Positions 17,801-25,905 of a stretch of 64,000 bases of DNA are shown one piece after another (the first letter of the stretch is position 1; each line of letters begins with the position of its first letter). Made by a program: the position numbers and the translations under genes. The notes below the pieces were generated by a model. That model was given only the letters and a program-made list of their open reading frames with translations. It did no database searches and was not told the DNA's origin. Origin of the DNA: Gymnodinialimonas phycosphaerae (GTDB lineage Bacteria; Pseudomonadota; Alphaproteobacteria; Rhodobacterales; Rhodobacteraceae); contig NZ_JAIMBW010000001.1 of the NCBI RefSeq assembly GCF_019195455.1, forward strand, positions 1,488,001 to 1,552,000, given 5' to 3'.

Positions 17801-18186
17801 CGGACCTGGCCGTGGCACGTTCCCTGATGCCCCGCACCCGGCCCGGCAATATCGCTCAGATCGTAGCCAGCGCCGATCGCACGCCGACCGAGGCGCCTAC
17901 CGCCGTTGCGGCCGCAGCGGTCGCCGCCGGGCCCTCGATCCCGTCCAATGCCGATGTGAGCCGTGCCGCGACCGAGCGGAACGCGATCCGGCTGCGCAAT
18001 GTCAACCTGATCGGGGTTAGCGGCTCTGCCTCTGACCGCCGCGCGCTGGTGCGTCTTGCCTCGGGACGTTTCGTGCGTGTGACCGTGGGCGACCGACTTG
18101 ACGGCGGCCGCGTCGCCGCGATCGGCGAGACCACGCTGCAATACGTGCGCAGTGGCCGCACGGTGACGCTGGAAATTCCGGGCTGA
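14878..18186 (+). CDS. Long membrane protein with GspL/ComA-like N-terminus and PilP/GspC-like C-terminus
   Basis: Encodes about 1102 residues from a TTG at 14878 (GAGG seven bases before it); a GTG at 14884 is possible. The first 180 residues resemble the cytoplasmic actin-like part of GspL/PilM proteins (LVLPDDQILYTSL; an ALTPYAVTELEYDW-like GLTPYAVTELEYDW). A very long Pro/Ala/Glu/Ser-rich linker follows to about residue 630, then one membrane helix (about 638-660), another acidic Pro-rich stretch, and a C-terminal beta domain (about 1035-1102) resembling PilP/GspC HR domains (RLRNVNLIGVSG, VRLASGRFVRVTVGDRLDGG). The likely topology is cytoplasmic N-terminus and periplasmic C-terminus. No other pilus or type II secretion genes are adjacent. 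Function unknown. Confidence 0.75.
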   Translation: MTVNIALILSSDGIALAHRQTAGHWAMIGETALDVPDLGAALADLRGLAVEREGDGFDTLLVLPDDQILYTSLTAPTSDPDLTAYRIEDGLEGLTPYAVTELEYDWRAFEEDRVKIAVVARETLDEARGFASQYGFTCKGFAAMPPMERFPGVPTFDLGDEVAAMGFTEDGIAFGPDSFGLPEPEPTPEPESEEPAASAGPEAADEPTPEVTPAPEVSAAPEPTALEAPAVPAADATAEDEPSPLPEPSPEDQNSALAEALQAAAAASAERDAALDEASAVQAIEDPSVSGPIASIASEGATDDALDTGPDSVVPDTPVPPVTSQEPTTSQEVVGDAGGDDDLLPPAISPAALTARQRARALRGEAPTSADTPSSDTAAPASPVSATRGPATAPDGVDRPITPPSASGAAAPGRSMPTPERGSLVGQRSSRLGLAHPDGPGRTPSPEAAPSAPTPAAPPVGGTPMPRLAEQLQRVRNASKSRPPGVASGQQSQPPRPRVEITPQPELSGTGATASRRPSPFDDPPAASGKTSGRLGGLLNRSKDSAPKPTASKAPDSQASAPRADATSPASEPAATSARAPASAPSASIGGLLRRRRTADDNAQTSETTAATTGHETFMSGLLVRKSVRPTGGSFKTGLVLTAILLLLLALVAIWSAIFLPNSAVARLFGVSTEEVATTNGLPAPEVITSTPVIGTAEDVAPVEAVQQPSLADEAAADGVELAEDDPTVVVETPVIETDPEEVAAADPDAALPDIDADLDLPPLPVIDQGQNPSVEEAEALYAEDGIWARSPERPDLAPFDLLDRVYTASIDPDVSAFDAVALPDPGVNPGETLRRFPPPPPFGTEYDLTADGLVAPTPQGVLTPEGAFVVLGTPPGFVATPRPREVAPTTPAIDVEDAVLGTFRPAERPGDLAETRERQVLGGLTQVELSERRPAARPASPQEAAAQASLFPGGDGAADPDAVDAAVAQALEGTDLAVARSLMPRTRPGNIAQIVASADRTPTEAPTAVAAAAVAAGPSIPSNADVSRAATERNAIRLRNVNLIGVSGSASDRRALVRLASGRFVRVTVGDRLDGGRVAAIGETTLQYVRSGRTVTLEIPG

Positions 18187-18234
18187 CGAGGGCTTCTACG
18201 AGCCCGCAGTTCATTGCCCTGCGTTCAACTAAGC

Positions 18235-18360
18235 ATGACCCTCCGGGCGAAAGCGCCCTTGCGGGGGACCCACTCCATGGCCCTCCGGGCGAAAGCGCCC
18301 CTGCGGGGGACCCACTCCATGGCCCTCCGGGCGAAAGCGCCCCTGCGGGGCGACACCTCA
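18235..18360. repeat. Three tandem 42-bp repeats between convergent genes
   Basis: Three 42-base units start at 18235, 18277 and 18319 (core CCCTCCGGGCGAAAGCGCCC). The first two differ at single bases; the third diverges over its last third. Each contains a 5-bp hairpin GGGCG-AAAG-CGCCC. They fill the space between the long plus-strand envelope gene and convergent mgtE, and the last unit runs into the mgtE stop codon. They may act as a bidirectional transcript-end structure. Confidence 0.85.
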
Positions 18361-19746
18361 CAGCAATAATAGCGCCGCCAGACCAAGGAATGAAAAGAAC
18401 CCCACGATATCCGTGACAGTCGTCACGAAGGCCCCCGAGGCCAGCGCCGGGTCGATGCGCAAACGGTCCAGAACCACCGGCACAAGGATACCCGCAAGGC
18501 CAGCGACCAGTAGGTTGATGATCATTGCCGCCCCAATCACGACGCCCAACATCGGCGTGCCGAACCACACCACGCCCACGATCCCCATCACCACCGCAAA
18601 GATCGCGCCGTTGATCAGGCCAACGCCCGCCTCACGCGTGACCACGCGCATCAGGTTCGAGGCTGTCAGGTCCTTCGTCGCAATCGCGCGCACCGCCACG
18701 GTCAGGGATTGCGTGCCCGCGTTGCCCCCCATCGACGCCACGATAGGCATCAAGACTGCCAAAGCCACGATGGTCGCCAAGGCGACTTCGAATTGCGCGA
18801 TCACCAGCGATGCGATGATTGACGTCACAAGGTTCACGAAAAGCCAGGGGAACCGCTGCTTCGTGGTCTCGATGATGCCGTCCGAGAGGCTCGATTCCTC
18901 GCCCACACCGGCGAGGCGCAAAATGTCTTCCTCGGCCTCCATGTCCAGCACGATCATCGCATCATCGATGGTGATGACACCAACGAGGCGCCCATCGTCA
19001 TCCACCACAGGGGCGGAAATCAGGTGATACTGGTTGAAGGCGTAGGCCACCTCTTCCTCGGGCTGAGTGGCCGGAATGGGGCGGAAGCTGTCCTCGGTGA
19101 TGTCGGTCAGCTTCACCCCGCGCACGGTCGCCAACAACCGCCCCAGCATGACGTACCCCGTTGGCTTCATGCGCGGATCCGTCAGGATCACGTGGTAGAA
19201 CTCTTCCGGCAACTTACCCGCCTGGCCCCGGATGTAGTCAATCGCCTCCCCCACTGTCCAATGCTCGGGCACGGCCACGATCTCTCGCTGCATCAGGCGG
19301 CCGGCGGTATCCTCTGGATAGCTCATCGCGGCCTCGACCGCAGCGCGGTCCGCCGGCTCCAGCGCGTCCAGAATCACCTCGGCCTGGGCCTCGTCCGCGT
19401 CTTCCAGCAGGTCGACCACATCGTCGGAGTCCAGCTCCCGCACCGCCACGGCGATCTGCGCGTCGGGCAAGAGGTCCAGGACCTTCTCGCGCAGCCCCTC
19501 TTCCAGCTCGGACAAGACCTCGCCGTCAATGCCGCTCGACCAATGGGTCAGCCACGCCTCGCGTTCCGCCGAAGAGACCTGCTCCAACAAGTCCGCGATG
19601 TCGGCGGGGTGCAGCGGCTCCATCAACGCATCGATGGCGGCCACATCATGGGTCTCGATCGCCTCGCGCAGGTGCGCGCGCAGGGATTTGTCCAAGGCGT
19701 AGGCGTCGCGCGCGTCCTCAGCGATTTCTTCGACGTCCAAAGCCAT
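18358..19746 (-). CDS. mgtE: Magnesium transporter MgtE
   Basis: Encodes 462 residues. The N-terminal helical domain includes HPADIADLLEQVSSAER; a CBS pair spans about residues 135-260; the C-terminal membrane domain of five helices holds the conserved NLVTSIIASLVIAQFE region and MPIVASMGGNAGTQSLTVAVRAIA, which forms the ion pore. In this family the cytoplasmic domains bind Mg2+ and gate the channel. The ATG at 19746 (MALDVEE) has AGGGGG upstream. It is divergent from guaD and ends in the 42-bp repeat array. Confidence 0.95.
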   Translation of the reverse strand: MALDVEEIAEDARDAYALDKSLRAHLREAIETHDVAAIDALMEPLHPADIADLLEQVSSAEREAWLTHWSSGIDGEVLSELEEGLREKVLDLLPDAQIAVAVRELDSDDVVDLLEDADEAQAEVILDALEPADRAAVEAAMSYPEDTAGRLMQREIVAVPEHWTVGEAIDYIRGQAGKLPEEFYHVILTDPRMKPTGYVMLGRLLATVRGVKLTDITEDSFRPIPATQPEEEVAYAFNQYHLISAPVVDDDGRLVGVITIDDAMIVLDMEAEEDILRLAGVGEESSLSDGIIETTKQRFPWLFVNLVTSIIASLVIAQFEVALATIVALAVLMPIVASMGGNAGTQSLTVAVRAIATKDLTASNLMRVVTREAGVGLINGAIFAVVMGIVGVVWFGTPMLGVVIGAAMIINLLVAGLAGILVPVVLDRLRIDPALASGAFVTTVTDIVGFFSFLGLAALLLL

Positions 19747-19834
19747 GTGATACCCCCTGTTACGCGCGTATAAACGGACTAACATGGGGGCAGAGCAAGG
19801 GCTATCACCCGACCCAGAAAAACCGGAGGCAACC

Positions 19835-21121
19835 TTGGCAGAGCGACTGATTTTGGGGCAAGTCCTGGCGTTCGAGGGCGATCCTCGGGCGCTGGGGCTG
19901 GCGGCCGCGCGTCATGAGGCACGCGGCGGCGTATTGGTCCGCGATGGGCTGATCCGGGCCGTGGGCGACGGTGCAGCCCTGCGCGCGGCCCATCCCGAGG
20001 CGCGTATCACCGATCACGGCGACGCGCTGATCCTGCCTGGCTTCATCGATGCCCACGCCCATTATCCCCAAACCGCGATCATCGCGTCGTGGGGAAAGCG
20101 CCTGATCGACTGGCTCAATACCTATACCTTTCCCGAGGAGGCGCGGTTCGGCGACACCACCTATGCCACTGATATTGCTGACAGGTATCTGGATCTTGTG
20201 ACAGCGAATGGCACAACGACCGTTGCCAGTTACTGCACCATTCACCCGGCGTCCGTGGATGCGATCTTCACCGCCGCGCAGGCACGCGGCATGCGGTTCC
20301 TGGCAGGCAAGACCTGCATGGATCGCAACGCGCCAGGCAACCTACGCGACACGGCGCAATCGGCCTTTGATGACAGCAGCGCACTGCTGAAGAATTGGCA
20401 TGGTCGTGGACGGCTCGGTTACATCATCACGCCCAGGTTCTCTCCGACATCCTCGCCCGAGCAACTCAGTGCACTTGGCGCGCTTTGGGCAGACCATCCC
20501 GACTGCCTGATGCAAACCCACCTGTCAGAGCAAGTCGATGAGATCGCATGGGTTCGCAGCCTCTACCCGGACGCCCGCGACTACCTCGACACCTATGAAG
20601 CCCACGGGCTTCTGGGCGAAAAGGGCGTTTACGGCCACGCGATACATCTGGAGCCCCGTGAAATCGCCCGCCTGCAAGAGGTTGGCGCCGCCCTGGTCCA
20701 TTGCCCGACCTCAAACACCTTCATCGGATCGGGTCTGTTCGACATGGGGCTTGCCGACACGATGCCCGTGGGCCTGGCGACGGATACCGGCGGCGGATCC
20801 AGCTTCTCGATGCTGCGCACCATGGCGGCCGCCTACGAGGTCGGGCAACTGCGCGGCGAAGCATTGCACCCGGCGGAACTTCTTTGGCGTGCCACCGGAG
20901 GCTCTGCGGCAGCTCTGCACCTGCAGGACAAAATCGGTCGCCTCGCGCCGGGGATCGAGGCGGACCTCTGCGTCCTCGACCTTGCCTCAACGCCTGCGAT
21001 AGCCCAACGCCAAGCACGCGCCAAAACGATATGGGAGGCCGTCTTTCCCACCATCATGATGGGCGACGACCGCGCCATCGCGCAGACTTACATTGCAGGA
21101 GAGCCGGTGAAAGCCGTCTAA
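19835..21121 (+). CDS. guaD: Guanine deaminase
   Basis: Encodes about 428 residues of the amidohydrolase fold; converts guanine to xanthine and ammonia using Zn. Motifs: [11 protein letters not shown] (HxH), the guanine-deaminase-type [11 protein letters not shown] and [27 protein letters not shown], and [18 protein letters not shown] prefer the TTG at 19835 because GGAGG lies six bases before it; an in-frame ATG at 19784 would add 17 residues and has no ribosome site. It overlaps the convergent glmM by four bases. Purine salvage here complements the pyrimidine catabolism at the left of the window. Confidence 0.93.
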   Translation: MAERLILGQVLAFEGDPRALGLAAARHEARGGVLVRDGLIRAVGDGAALRAAHPEARITDHGDALILPGFIDAHAHYPQTAIIASWGKRLIDWLNTYTFPEEARFGDTTYATDIADRYLDLVTANGTTTVASYCTIHPASVDAIFTAAQARGMRFLAGKTCMDRNAPGNLRDTAQSAFDDSSALLKNWHGRGRLGYIITPRFSPTSSPEQLSALGALWADHPDCLMQTHLSEQVDEIAWVRSLYPDARDYLDTYEAHGLLGEKGVYGHAIHLEPREIARLQEVGAALVHCPTSNTFIGSGLFDMGLADTMPVGLATDTGGGSSFSMLRTMAAAYEVGQLRGEALHPAELLWRATGGSAAALHLQDKIGRLAPGIEADLCVLDLASTPAIAQRQARAKTIWEAVFPTIMMGDDRAIAQTYIAGEPVKAV

Positions 21122-22461
21122 ACCGCGTCTTGCACCGCACCGACGATATCGTCAACGACCGCCGTCATCAGGGCTTCATCCTCGGCCTCGGCCATGACAC
21201 GAATCAAAGGTTCCGTCCCCGATTTACGGATCAACAGCCGTCCCGCGCCTTTCAACCGCGCCTCGCCTGCCGCAATGGCGGCCTGCACGGCGGGCGCGTC
21301 CAGCGGGGTCGCACCGCGCTCGAAGCGGACGTTCTTCAACACCTGTGGCACGGTCTCGAAATTATGGGCAAGGGCGCTGGCGGGCTGGTTCGTGCGGACC
21401 ATCTCGGCCAGGAATTGCAGGCCCGCGATCAACCCATCGCCGGTGGTAGCGTAGTCGGTCATCACGATGTGGCCCGATTGCTCACCGCCCAGATTGAAGC
21501 CACCCAAACGCATCGCCTCGACAACGTGGCGGTCGCCTACCGCCGTGCGGTGCAGTGCGATGTCACTTTCCGCCAAGAACCGCTCCAGCCCGAGGTTGGA
21601 CATCACCGTTGCTGCCAAGGTGCGCCCCTGCAATCGCCCCTCATTGGCCCAACGTTTGGCAAACAAGGCCATGATCTGGTCGCCGTCGGCAATGGCCCCG
21701 GTCTCGTCGATCAAGATCACCCGATCCGCATCCCCGTCGAGGCAGATCCCCACATCGGCGCCCACCTCGCGGATTTTCTCCACCGCCGCCTCGGGCCTGG
21801 TCGAGCCGCAGCCGAGGTTGATGTTCAAACCGTTGGGCTCCACGCCAATGCTCACGACTTCGGCACCCAATTCCCAAAGCACGGCAGGCGCTGCTTTGTA
21901 GGCGGCACCATTGGCGCAATCGATCACGACCTTCAGTCCGTCAAGCCACAGATCCGTCGGGAAGGTTGATTTCACCCTCTCCAGATAACGGAACAAACCG
22001 TCGTCAATACGCTTGGCGCGTCCGATGCTGGTGGCCTGCACGGGCTCCACCCCGTCAAGCGTCATCGCCTCTATCGCCAGTTCGGCGTCATCGTTCAACT
22101 TGAACCCGTCAGGTCCAAAAAACTTGATGCCATTGTCCACCGCCGGGTTGTGGCTGGCCGAGATCATCACACCGACGTCGGCACGCATGGAGTGCGTCAG
22201 CATTCCCACAGCGGGTGTCGGTACCGGCCCCAGCAGCAGCACATTCATCCCCGTCGAGGTGAAGCCCGCCGTCAGCGCGTTTTCGATCATGTAGCCCGAC
22301 AGACGCGTGTCCTTGCCGATCACCACACGGTGCGCGGCGGACCCGTCGCGGCGGAAGAACCGCCCCGCCGCAGCCCCCATCTTCAACGCCATCTCGGCGG
22401 TCATAGGGTAAGTATTGGCTTGGCCCCTGACACCGTCCGTGCCGAATAGTTTCCGCGACAT
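21118..22461 (-). CDS. glmM: Phosphoglucosamine mutase
   Basis: Encodes 447 residues, full length. It converts glucosamine-6-phosphate to glucosamine-1-phosphate for peptidoglycan and LPS precursors. Visible: N-terminal LFGTDGVRG, the phosphoserine loop VMISASHNP (Ser103), the metal loop CLDGDADRV (about residue 240) and the C-terminal phosphate-binding [12 protein letters not shown]. The ATG at 22461 is chosen. It lies 30 bases downstream of folP on the same strand, an arrangement (folP-glmM) common in bacteria. Confidence 0.97.
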   Translation of the reverse strand: MSRKLFGTDGVRGQANTYPMTAEMALKMGAAAGRFFRRDGSAAHRVVIGKDTRLSGYMIENALTAGFTSTGMNVLLLGPVPTPAVGMLTHSMRADVGVMISASHNPAVDNGIKFFGPDGFKLNDDAELAIEAMTLDGVEPVQATSIGRAKRIDDGLFRYLERVKSTFPTDLWLDGLKVVIDCANGAAYKAAPAVLWELGAEVVSIGVEPNGLNINLGCGSTRPEAAVEKIREVGADVGICLDGDADRVILIDETGAIADGDQIMALFAKRWANEGRLQGRTLAATVMSNLGLERFLAESDIALHRTAVGDRHVVEAMRLGGFNLGGEQSGHIVMTDYATTGDGLIAGLQFLAEMVRTNQPASALAHNFETVPQVLKNVRFERGATPLDAPAVQAAIAAGEARLKGAGRLLIRKSGTEPLIRVMAEAEDEALMTAVVDDIVGAVQDAV

Positions 22462-22491
22462 GATTCGCCTCACCTTATCAAAAATGTTTTT

Positions 22492-23502
22492 TTACAGTTT
22501 GTTATGTGCTGCACGCCAAAGCGCCACCGCCTGTCTGTGCAGGTCTATATCATGGACGCGCAGCACTTGTACGCCCTGGCTCAACGCCCATAGGCCAAGC
22601 CCCGCCGATCCGGGTCCGCGCCGGTCCGCCTGCGGCTCGGCGCCCAAGGTGCCGATGAAGCCCTTGCGTGAAACGCCAAGCAAGATCGCGCAGCCAAGAC
22701 TGTGGAACAATGAGATCCGCTGGATCAGCGCCAGGTTCTGGGCCTGGGTCTTGCCAAATCCAATGCCAGGATCGACCACGATCTTGTCACGACGTACGCC
22801 TGCCGCCTCGGCCTGCGCAATCGCCGCATTCAAGCCGTCATAAACATCCAGAAGCACGTCGCCATAGGCGGTTTCCGCCGCAGCCTGCATCGTCTGGGGC
22901 GTCGCGATGGAGTGCATCAGGATCAGCGGCGCACCTGTATCAGCCGCAACATCGGCCAGCCGTGGGTCAAACCGCAGGCCCGAGACGTCGTTCAGGATCG
23001 CCGCGCCCGCCGCCATACCCGCCTCGGCCACCGCCGCCTTGCGGGTGTCGAGGCTGATCACGATGCCCGTCCCGCGCAGGGCCTCGATCACCGGAGCCGT
23101 GCGGGCGATCTCTTCTTGGACCGCCACGTCGTCCGCTCCGGGACGTGTGGATTCCCCCCCGATATCAATCAGATCAGCGCCCTCGGCGACCATTTGATGG
23201 GCATGGGCCAGCGCCGTTTTCAGGCCCCCGAACCGCCCCCCGTCCGAAAAACTATCGGGCGTCGTGTTCAATATCCCCATCAAGCGCGGCTTATCTAAGC
23301 TCAGACCGGCCAGATCCGCCCGCAGAGCACTGATATTGTGCAAGGTTTTCTCTGGCACGTCGGTCACAGGCACGATGCGCGGCGGGGCGGTGCGGCTCAG
23401 ACATTCAACGCGGTCGAACCACGCCGCGCCGCCGGCAATCGACAAGCCCGCCTTGGGGCGGGCGGGGTCGAGGCTGGGGATGGGGCGCCAGTAACAAGTC
23501 AT
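22492..23502 (-). CDS. folP: Dihydropteroate synthase
   Basis: Encodes 336 residues. The TIM-barrel enzyme joins p-aminobenzoate to dihydropterin pyrophosphate in folate synthesis and is the sulfonamide target. Motifs: LMGILNTTPDSFSDGG, DIGGESTRPGA, NDVSGLRFD, DPGIGFGKT and GVSRKGFIG. About 60 residues precede the canonical barrel start, which is long for the family; the ATG at 23502 is the only clear start but the true one could be internal. folB lies upstream on the same strand, separated by a plus-strand acetyltransferase gene. Confidence 0.96.
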   Translation of the reverse strand: MTCYWRPIPSLDPARPKAGLSIAGGAAWFDRVECLSRTAPPRIVPVTDVPEKTLHNISALRADLAGLSLDKPRLMGILNTTPDSFSDGGRFGGLKTALAHAHQMVAEGADLIDIGGESTRPGADDVAVQEEIARTAPVIEALRGTGIVISLDTRKAAVAEAGMAAGAAILNDVSGLRFDPRLADVAADTGAPLILMHSIATPQTMQAAAETAYGDVLLDVYDGLNAAIAQAEAAGVRRDKIVVDPGIGFGKTQAQNLALIQRISLFHSLGCAILLGVSRKGFIGTLGAEPQADRRGPGSAGLGLWALSQGVQVLRVHDIDLHRQAVALWRAAHNKL

Positions 23503-23609
23503 GCCACGCCGTACCGCGCGCGCTGCGATGGCACAAGCGGCGGAAAAGTCATTTCATTTTCAGTGAAACCGGGGGTCGCACCCCGGCGGTTTCTCTGCCA
23601 CGATTGGTT

Positions 23610-24056
23610 ATGGACCACGACACACCGCCTTTCCGGACCCTGCGCTTGACCGGGCGCCCACCTGCCCCGCAGGCTCTGCCGCTTTATGGCCGTCTTTTCC
23701 CCGACAGCGGACATGACGACCTGAACCGCGACCAACAGGACTGGGCGCGCCATGCGATTGCCCCGTGGACGCTGACCCATGCGGGCCACGACGTCGGGGT
23801 TGGGGGGTTCCGCATCGGCTTTGCCGAGGAAGGGTTGGAGGTTCTTTTCCATTTTATTCCAGAGGTTTGGGGCCAAGGCTTGGCGAGCGAGTTCCTCGCG
23901 GCCGCCCTTGATCACGCCCGCACCGTCCTGCGCGAAGAACGGTTCTTCGGCACGGTCGCCCATGACGACACCGCGTCCCGGCGGGTGATGGAGAAGGCCG
24001 GATTTCAGCCGATCCCGGATGAAGGCACCGCGCGCCTCTTGATGCGGCTTACGTAA
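23610..24056 (+). CDS. GNAT-family N-acetyltransferase
   Basis: Encodes 148 residues of the RimJ/RimL-like GNAT type. The acetyl-CoA-binding region is visible as IPEVWGQGLASEFLAAALDHA and the C-terminal motif as DDTASRRVMEKAGFQ. The substrate is unknown. It lies in opposite orientation between folB and folP and overlaps the folB end by eight bases, so it interrupts an otherwise co-directional folate gene pair. The ATG at 23610 is used; no strong ribosome site is seen. Confidence 0.85.
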   Translation: MDHDTPPFRTLRLTGRPPAPQALPLYGRLFPDSGHDDLNRDQQDWARHAIAPWTLTHAGHDVGVGGFRIGFAEEGLEVLFHFIPEVWGQGLASEFLAAALDHARTVLREERFFGTVAHDDTASRRVMEKAGFQPIPDEGTARLLMRLT

Positions 24057-24960
24057 GATCGGGCATCGCATCGGCGGCCAAAGCCTCCGCGCCCGGCCCG
24101 CCGATGGAGATGACGCGCTGCGCTTCAAATGCCTCTGCCAGCCAACGGGACAACGCCACCGGGTCCGTCACGTCCGTTCCCGGCCCCTCCACCGCGTCGA
24201 GCACCAGTTTCGACGGCGCCCAGACGCTGATCTTGCCTTGCCGCATCGCCCAATCAAGTTCGGTCCGGCTTTCAACAACCACGCAACGCGGGTCGCGTGC
24301 GGCCAGAACCCACGCCGATTGCTCGATCGCCAGAAGCGCGATGCGCCGTTGTGGCATGGCGTGATCGGCCAGGGGCGACGGCAGGTTCGGCTTATCCACG
24401 CACAAGATCAGCGGCGCGTCCGTCCGCGCCAACGCATCCAGAAGGTGTGATAAATCAGGACGATGTATTGCCGCATCCGAGAGGTAGACCACAATCGGAT
24501 GGGGCGCGGCGTCGGCCAAAAGGCGCACGCGGCGCCGCTCTTGGGGCGCCTCCCGCAAGATCTCGACCCCTAACGTGTAGGGGCCGCGGTCCAATTTGCC
24601 GATGCGCACGAAGACTCGCGCCGCCAGCGGATGCTCCAGAATGCCGTCGGCAATGCGCGCGGCAAGCGTCTCCAGCAGGTTGACCCTCTCCGCCGCCAGG
24701 GCCGCGTCGATCACTTCGGAAATCGTGTCGTAGCTCAGGATCCGGTCCACGTCATCGGTGGCGCTTTCGGCCCGCGTCTCCACCTCGACGACGACGTCGA
24801 ATTGGATCTTCTGGGTCACGCCCCGCTCGGCCTGAAACGCCCCGATCTCGACCTCGCGGATATGGTCCGTCATCGAAATCCGGTCGCGCGGCGTGTCAGC
24901 GGCGGTGGCCTTCGCCCGCTCGGACGGGTGGCTGAAGGCTTGTGTGATCTCGTCGGTCAT
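24049..24960 (-). CDS. folB: Dihydroneopterin aldolase with a long C-terminal extension
   Basis: Encodes 303 residues, more than twice the usual 120. Residues about 30-145 form the FolB fold (REVEIGAFQAERGVTQKIQFDVVVEV, LSYDTISEVIDAALA, NLLETLAARIADGIL). It should split dihydroneopterin to 6-hydroxymethyl-dihydropterin. The remaining ~155 residues look like a separate alpha/beta domain (VVYLSDAAIHRPDLSHLLDA, VWAPSKLVLDAVEGPG, SRWLAEAFEAQRVISIGG) distantly reminiscent of the end of amino-acid-kinase folds; that is a weak impression. The gene belongs with folP downstream. Confidence 0.88.
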   Translation of the reverse strand: MTDEITQAFSHPSERAKATAADTPRDRISMTDHIREVEIGAFQAERGVTQKIQFDVVVEVETRAESATDDVDRILSYDTISEVIDAALAAERVNLLETLAARIADGILEHPLAARVFVRIGKLDRGPYTLGVEILREAPQERRRVRLLADAAPHPIVVYLSDAAIHRPDLSHLLDALARTDAPLILCVDKPNLPSPLADHAMPQRRIALLAIEQSAWVLAARDPRCVVVESRTELDWAMRQGKISVWAPSKLVLDAVEGPGTDVTDPVALSRWLAEAFEAQRVISIGGPGAEALAADAMPDLT

Positions 24961-25056
24961 AGCAGGTCCCCAAGTACGGTTTGGGGCCGTCTATCACAGG
25001 CACCGGCCTCGGAAAGGGCCAGCTTCCGGCGTCCATGGGTCAAAAGCCGACGCCCG

Positions 25057-25743
25057 TCAGTATTGTTGGCGATAGAAGCGGTGAATCCCGATCTCGGTGG
25101 TGCGCGGGTAGACGCTGGCCCACCGGGGGTTGACCCAATCGGCGTGATAATGCGTGGCACCCGCCGTCAGGTCCCGCGGCGCGCCGTCGATCATGATGCG
25201 TGCGATGTGCCCTAGACGATGCATGGCGGCCGCATCGCTCATCTCTTCCGAGCGACCATCGCAGGTATAGGTGAATTGGCAGGCGAATTGGCGGCCGGTT
25301 CCTTGGGTGATCACGCCGCAGATCGTGTCCGGATAATTCGCGGCATCAACGCGGTTCAGGATCACTTCGGCAACGGCATATTGGCCTTCGATCGGCTCCC
25401 CGCGCGCTTCGAAATAGAGCGCTTCGGTCAGGCACTGCCATTGGGCGCCGCCGCGGGGCGCGCGCAGGGCGTCCAACTCGGCCACATCCATGATGCGGCG
25501 GTCATTTTGCGCCCGTTCCGCATCAAACGCCGACCCGATCCGGCGCAACCGGCTGGCCGACAGACCGGACAGAGACGCCGCCTCCATCCCCATCAATTGA
25601 TCCAGAACGCCCGAGAGGCCATTGGCCGAGGCCGATGTGCCAAGCGTCACATCCATCGCCGACACATTCTGCGCAACAGCACCTGTCGCTGCACACATCG
25701 CCATGATGCCTGCGGCAATCGCAGACAGAGACCGTACCTTCAT
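25057..25743 (-). CDS. Secreted cell-wall hydrolase (SleB/CwlJ, Hydrolase_2 family)
   Basis: Encodes 228 residues with a Sec signal peptide ending near AVAQ. The C-terminal catalytic domain has the family signature [29 protein letters not shown] (the Glu in FEARGE is the predicted catalytic residue), GVITQ and the conserved [13 protein letters not shown] segment. In alphaproteobacteria such proteins are thought to be peptidoglycan lytic enzymes. The ATG at 25743 is preceded by an in-frame GTG that could also serve. The upstream gap is AT-rich and likely holds its promoter. Confidence 0.9.
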   Translation of the reverse strand: MKVRSLSAIAAGIMAMCAATGAVAQNVSAMDVTLGTSASANGLSGVLDQLMGMEAASLSGLSASRLRRIGSAFDAERAQNDRRIMDVAELDALRAPRGGAQWQCLTEALYFEARGEPIEGQYAVAEVILNRVDAANYPDTICGVITQGTGRQFACQFTYTCDGRSEEMSDAAAMHRLGHIARIMIDGAPRDLTAGATHYHADWVNPRWASVYPRTTEIGIHRFYRQQY

Positions 25744-25905
25744 CACTGCACCCTTCCAACGGAAATTTCGGGCTCCATTCTGATGCGAAGCCTCGCCGAT
25801 CTTCTTTGCGGGGTGGTTAACCGATTTTAAGAAAATGACAAAACGCGCCCTGAATCCTGCGCAAACGCCGGAAGCGACCGCAAGATTTAGTCATTCCCGT
25901 TAAAG

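Noticed and set aside
25817..25830. CtrA-like TTAA-TTAA pair upstream of the SleB-type gene
   Set aside because: The spacer is six bases rather than seven and the sequence lies in a generally AT-rich stretch.
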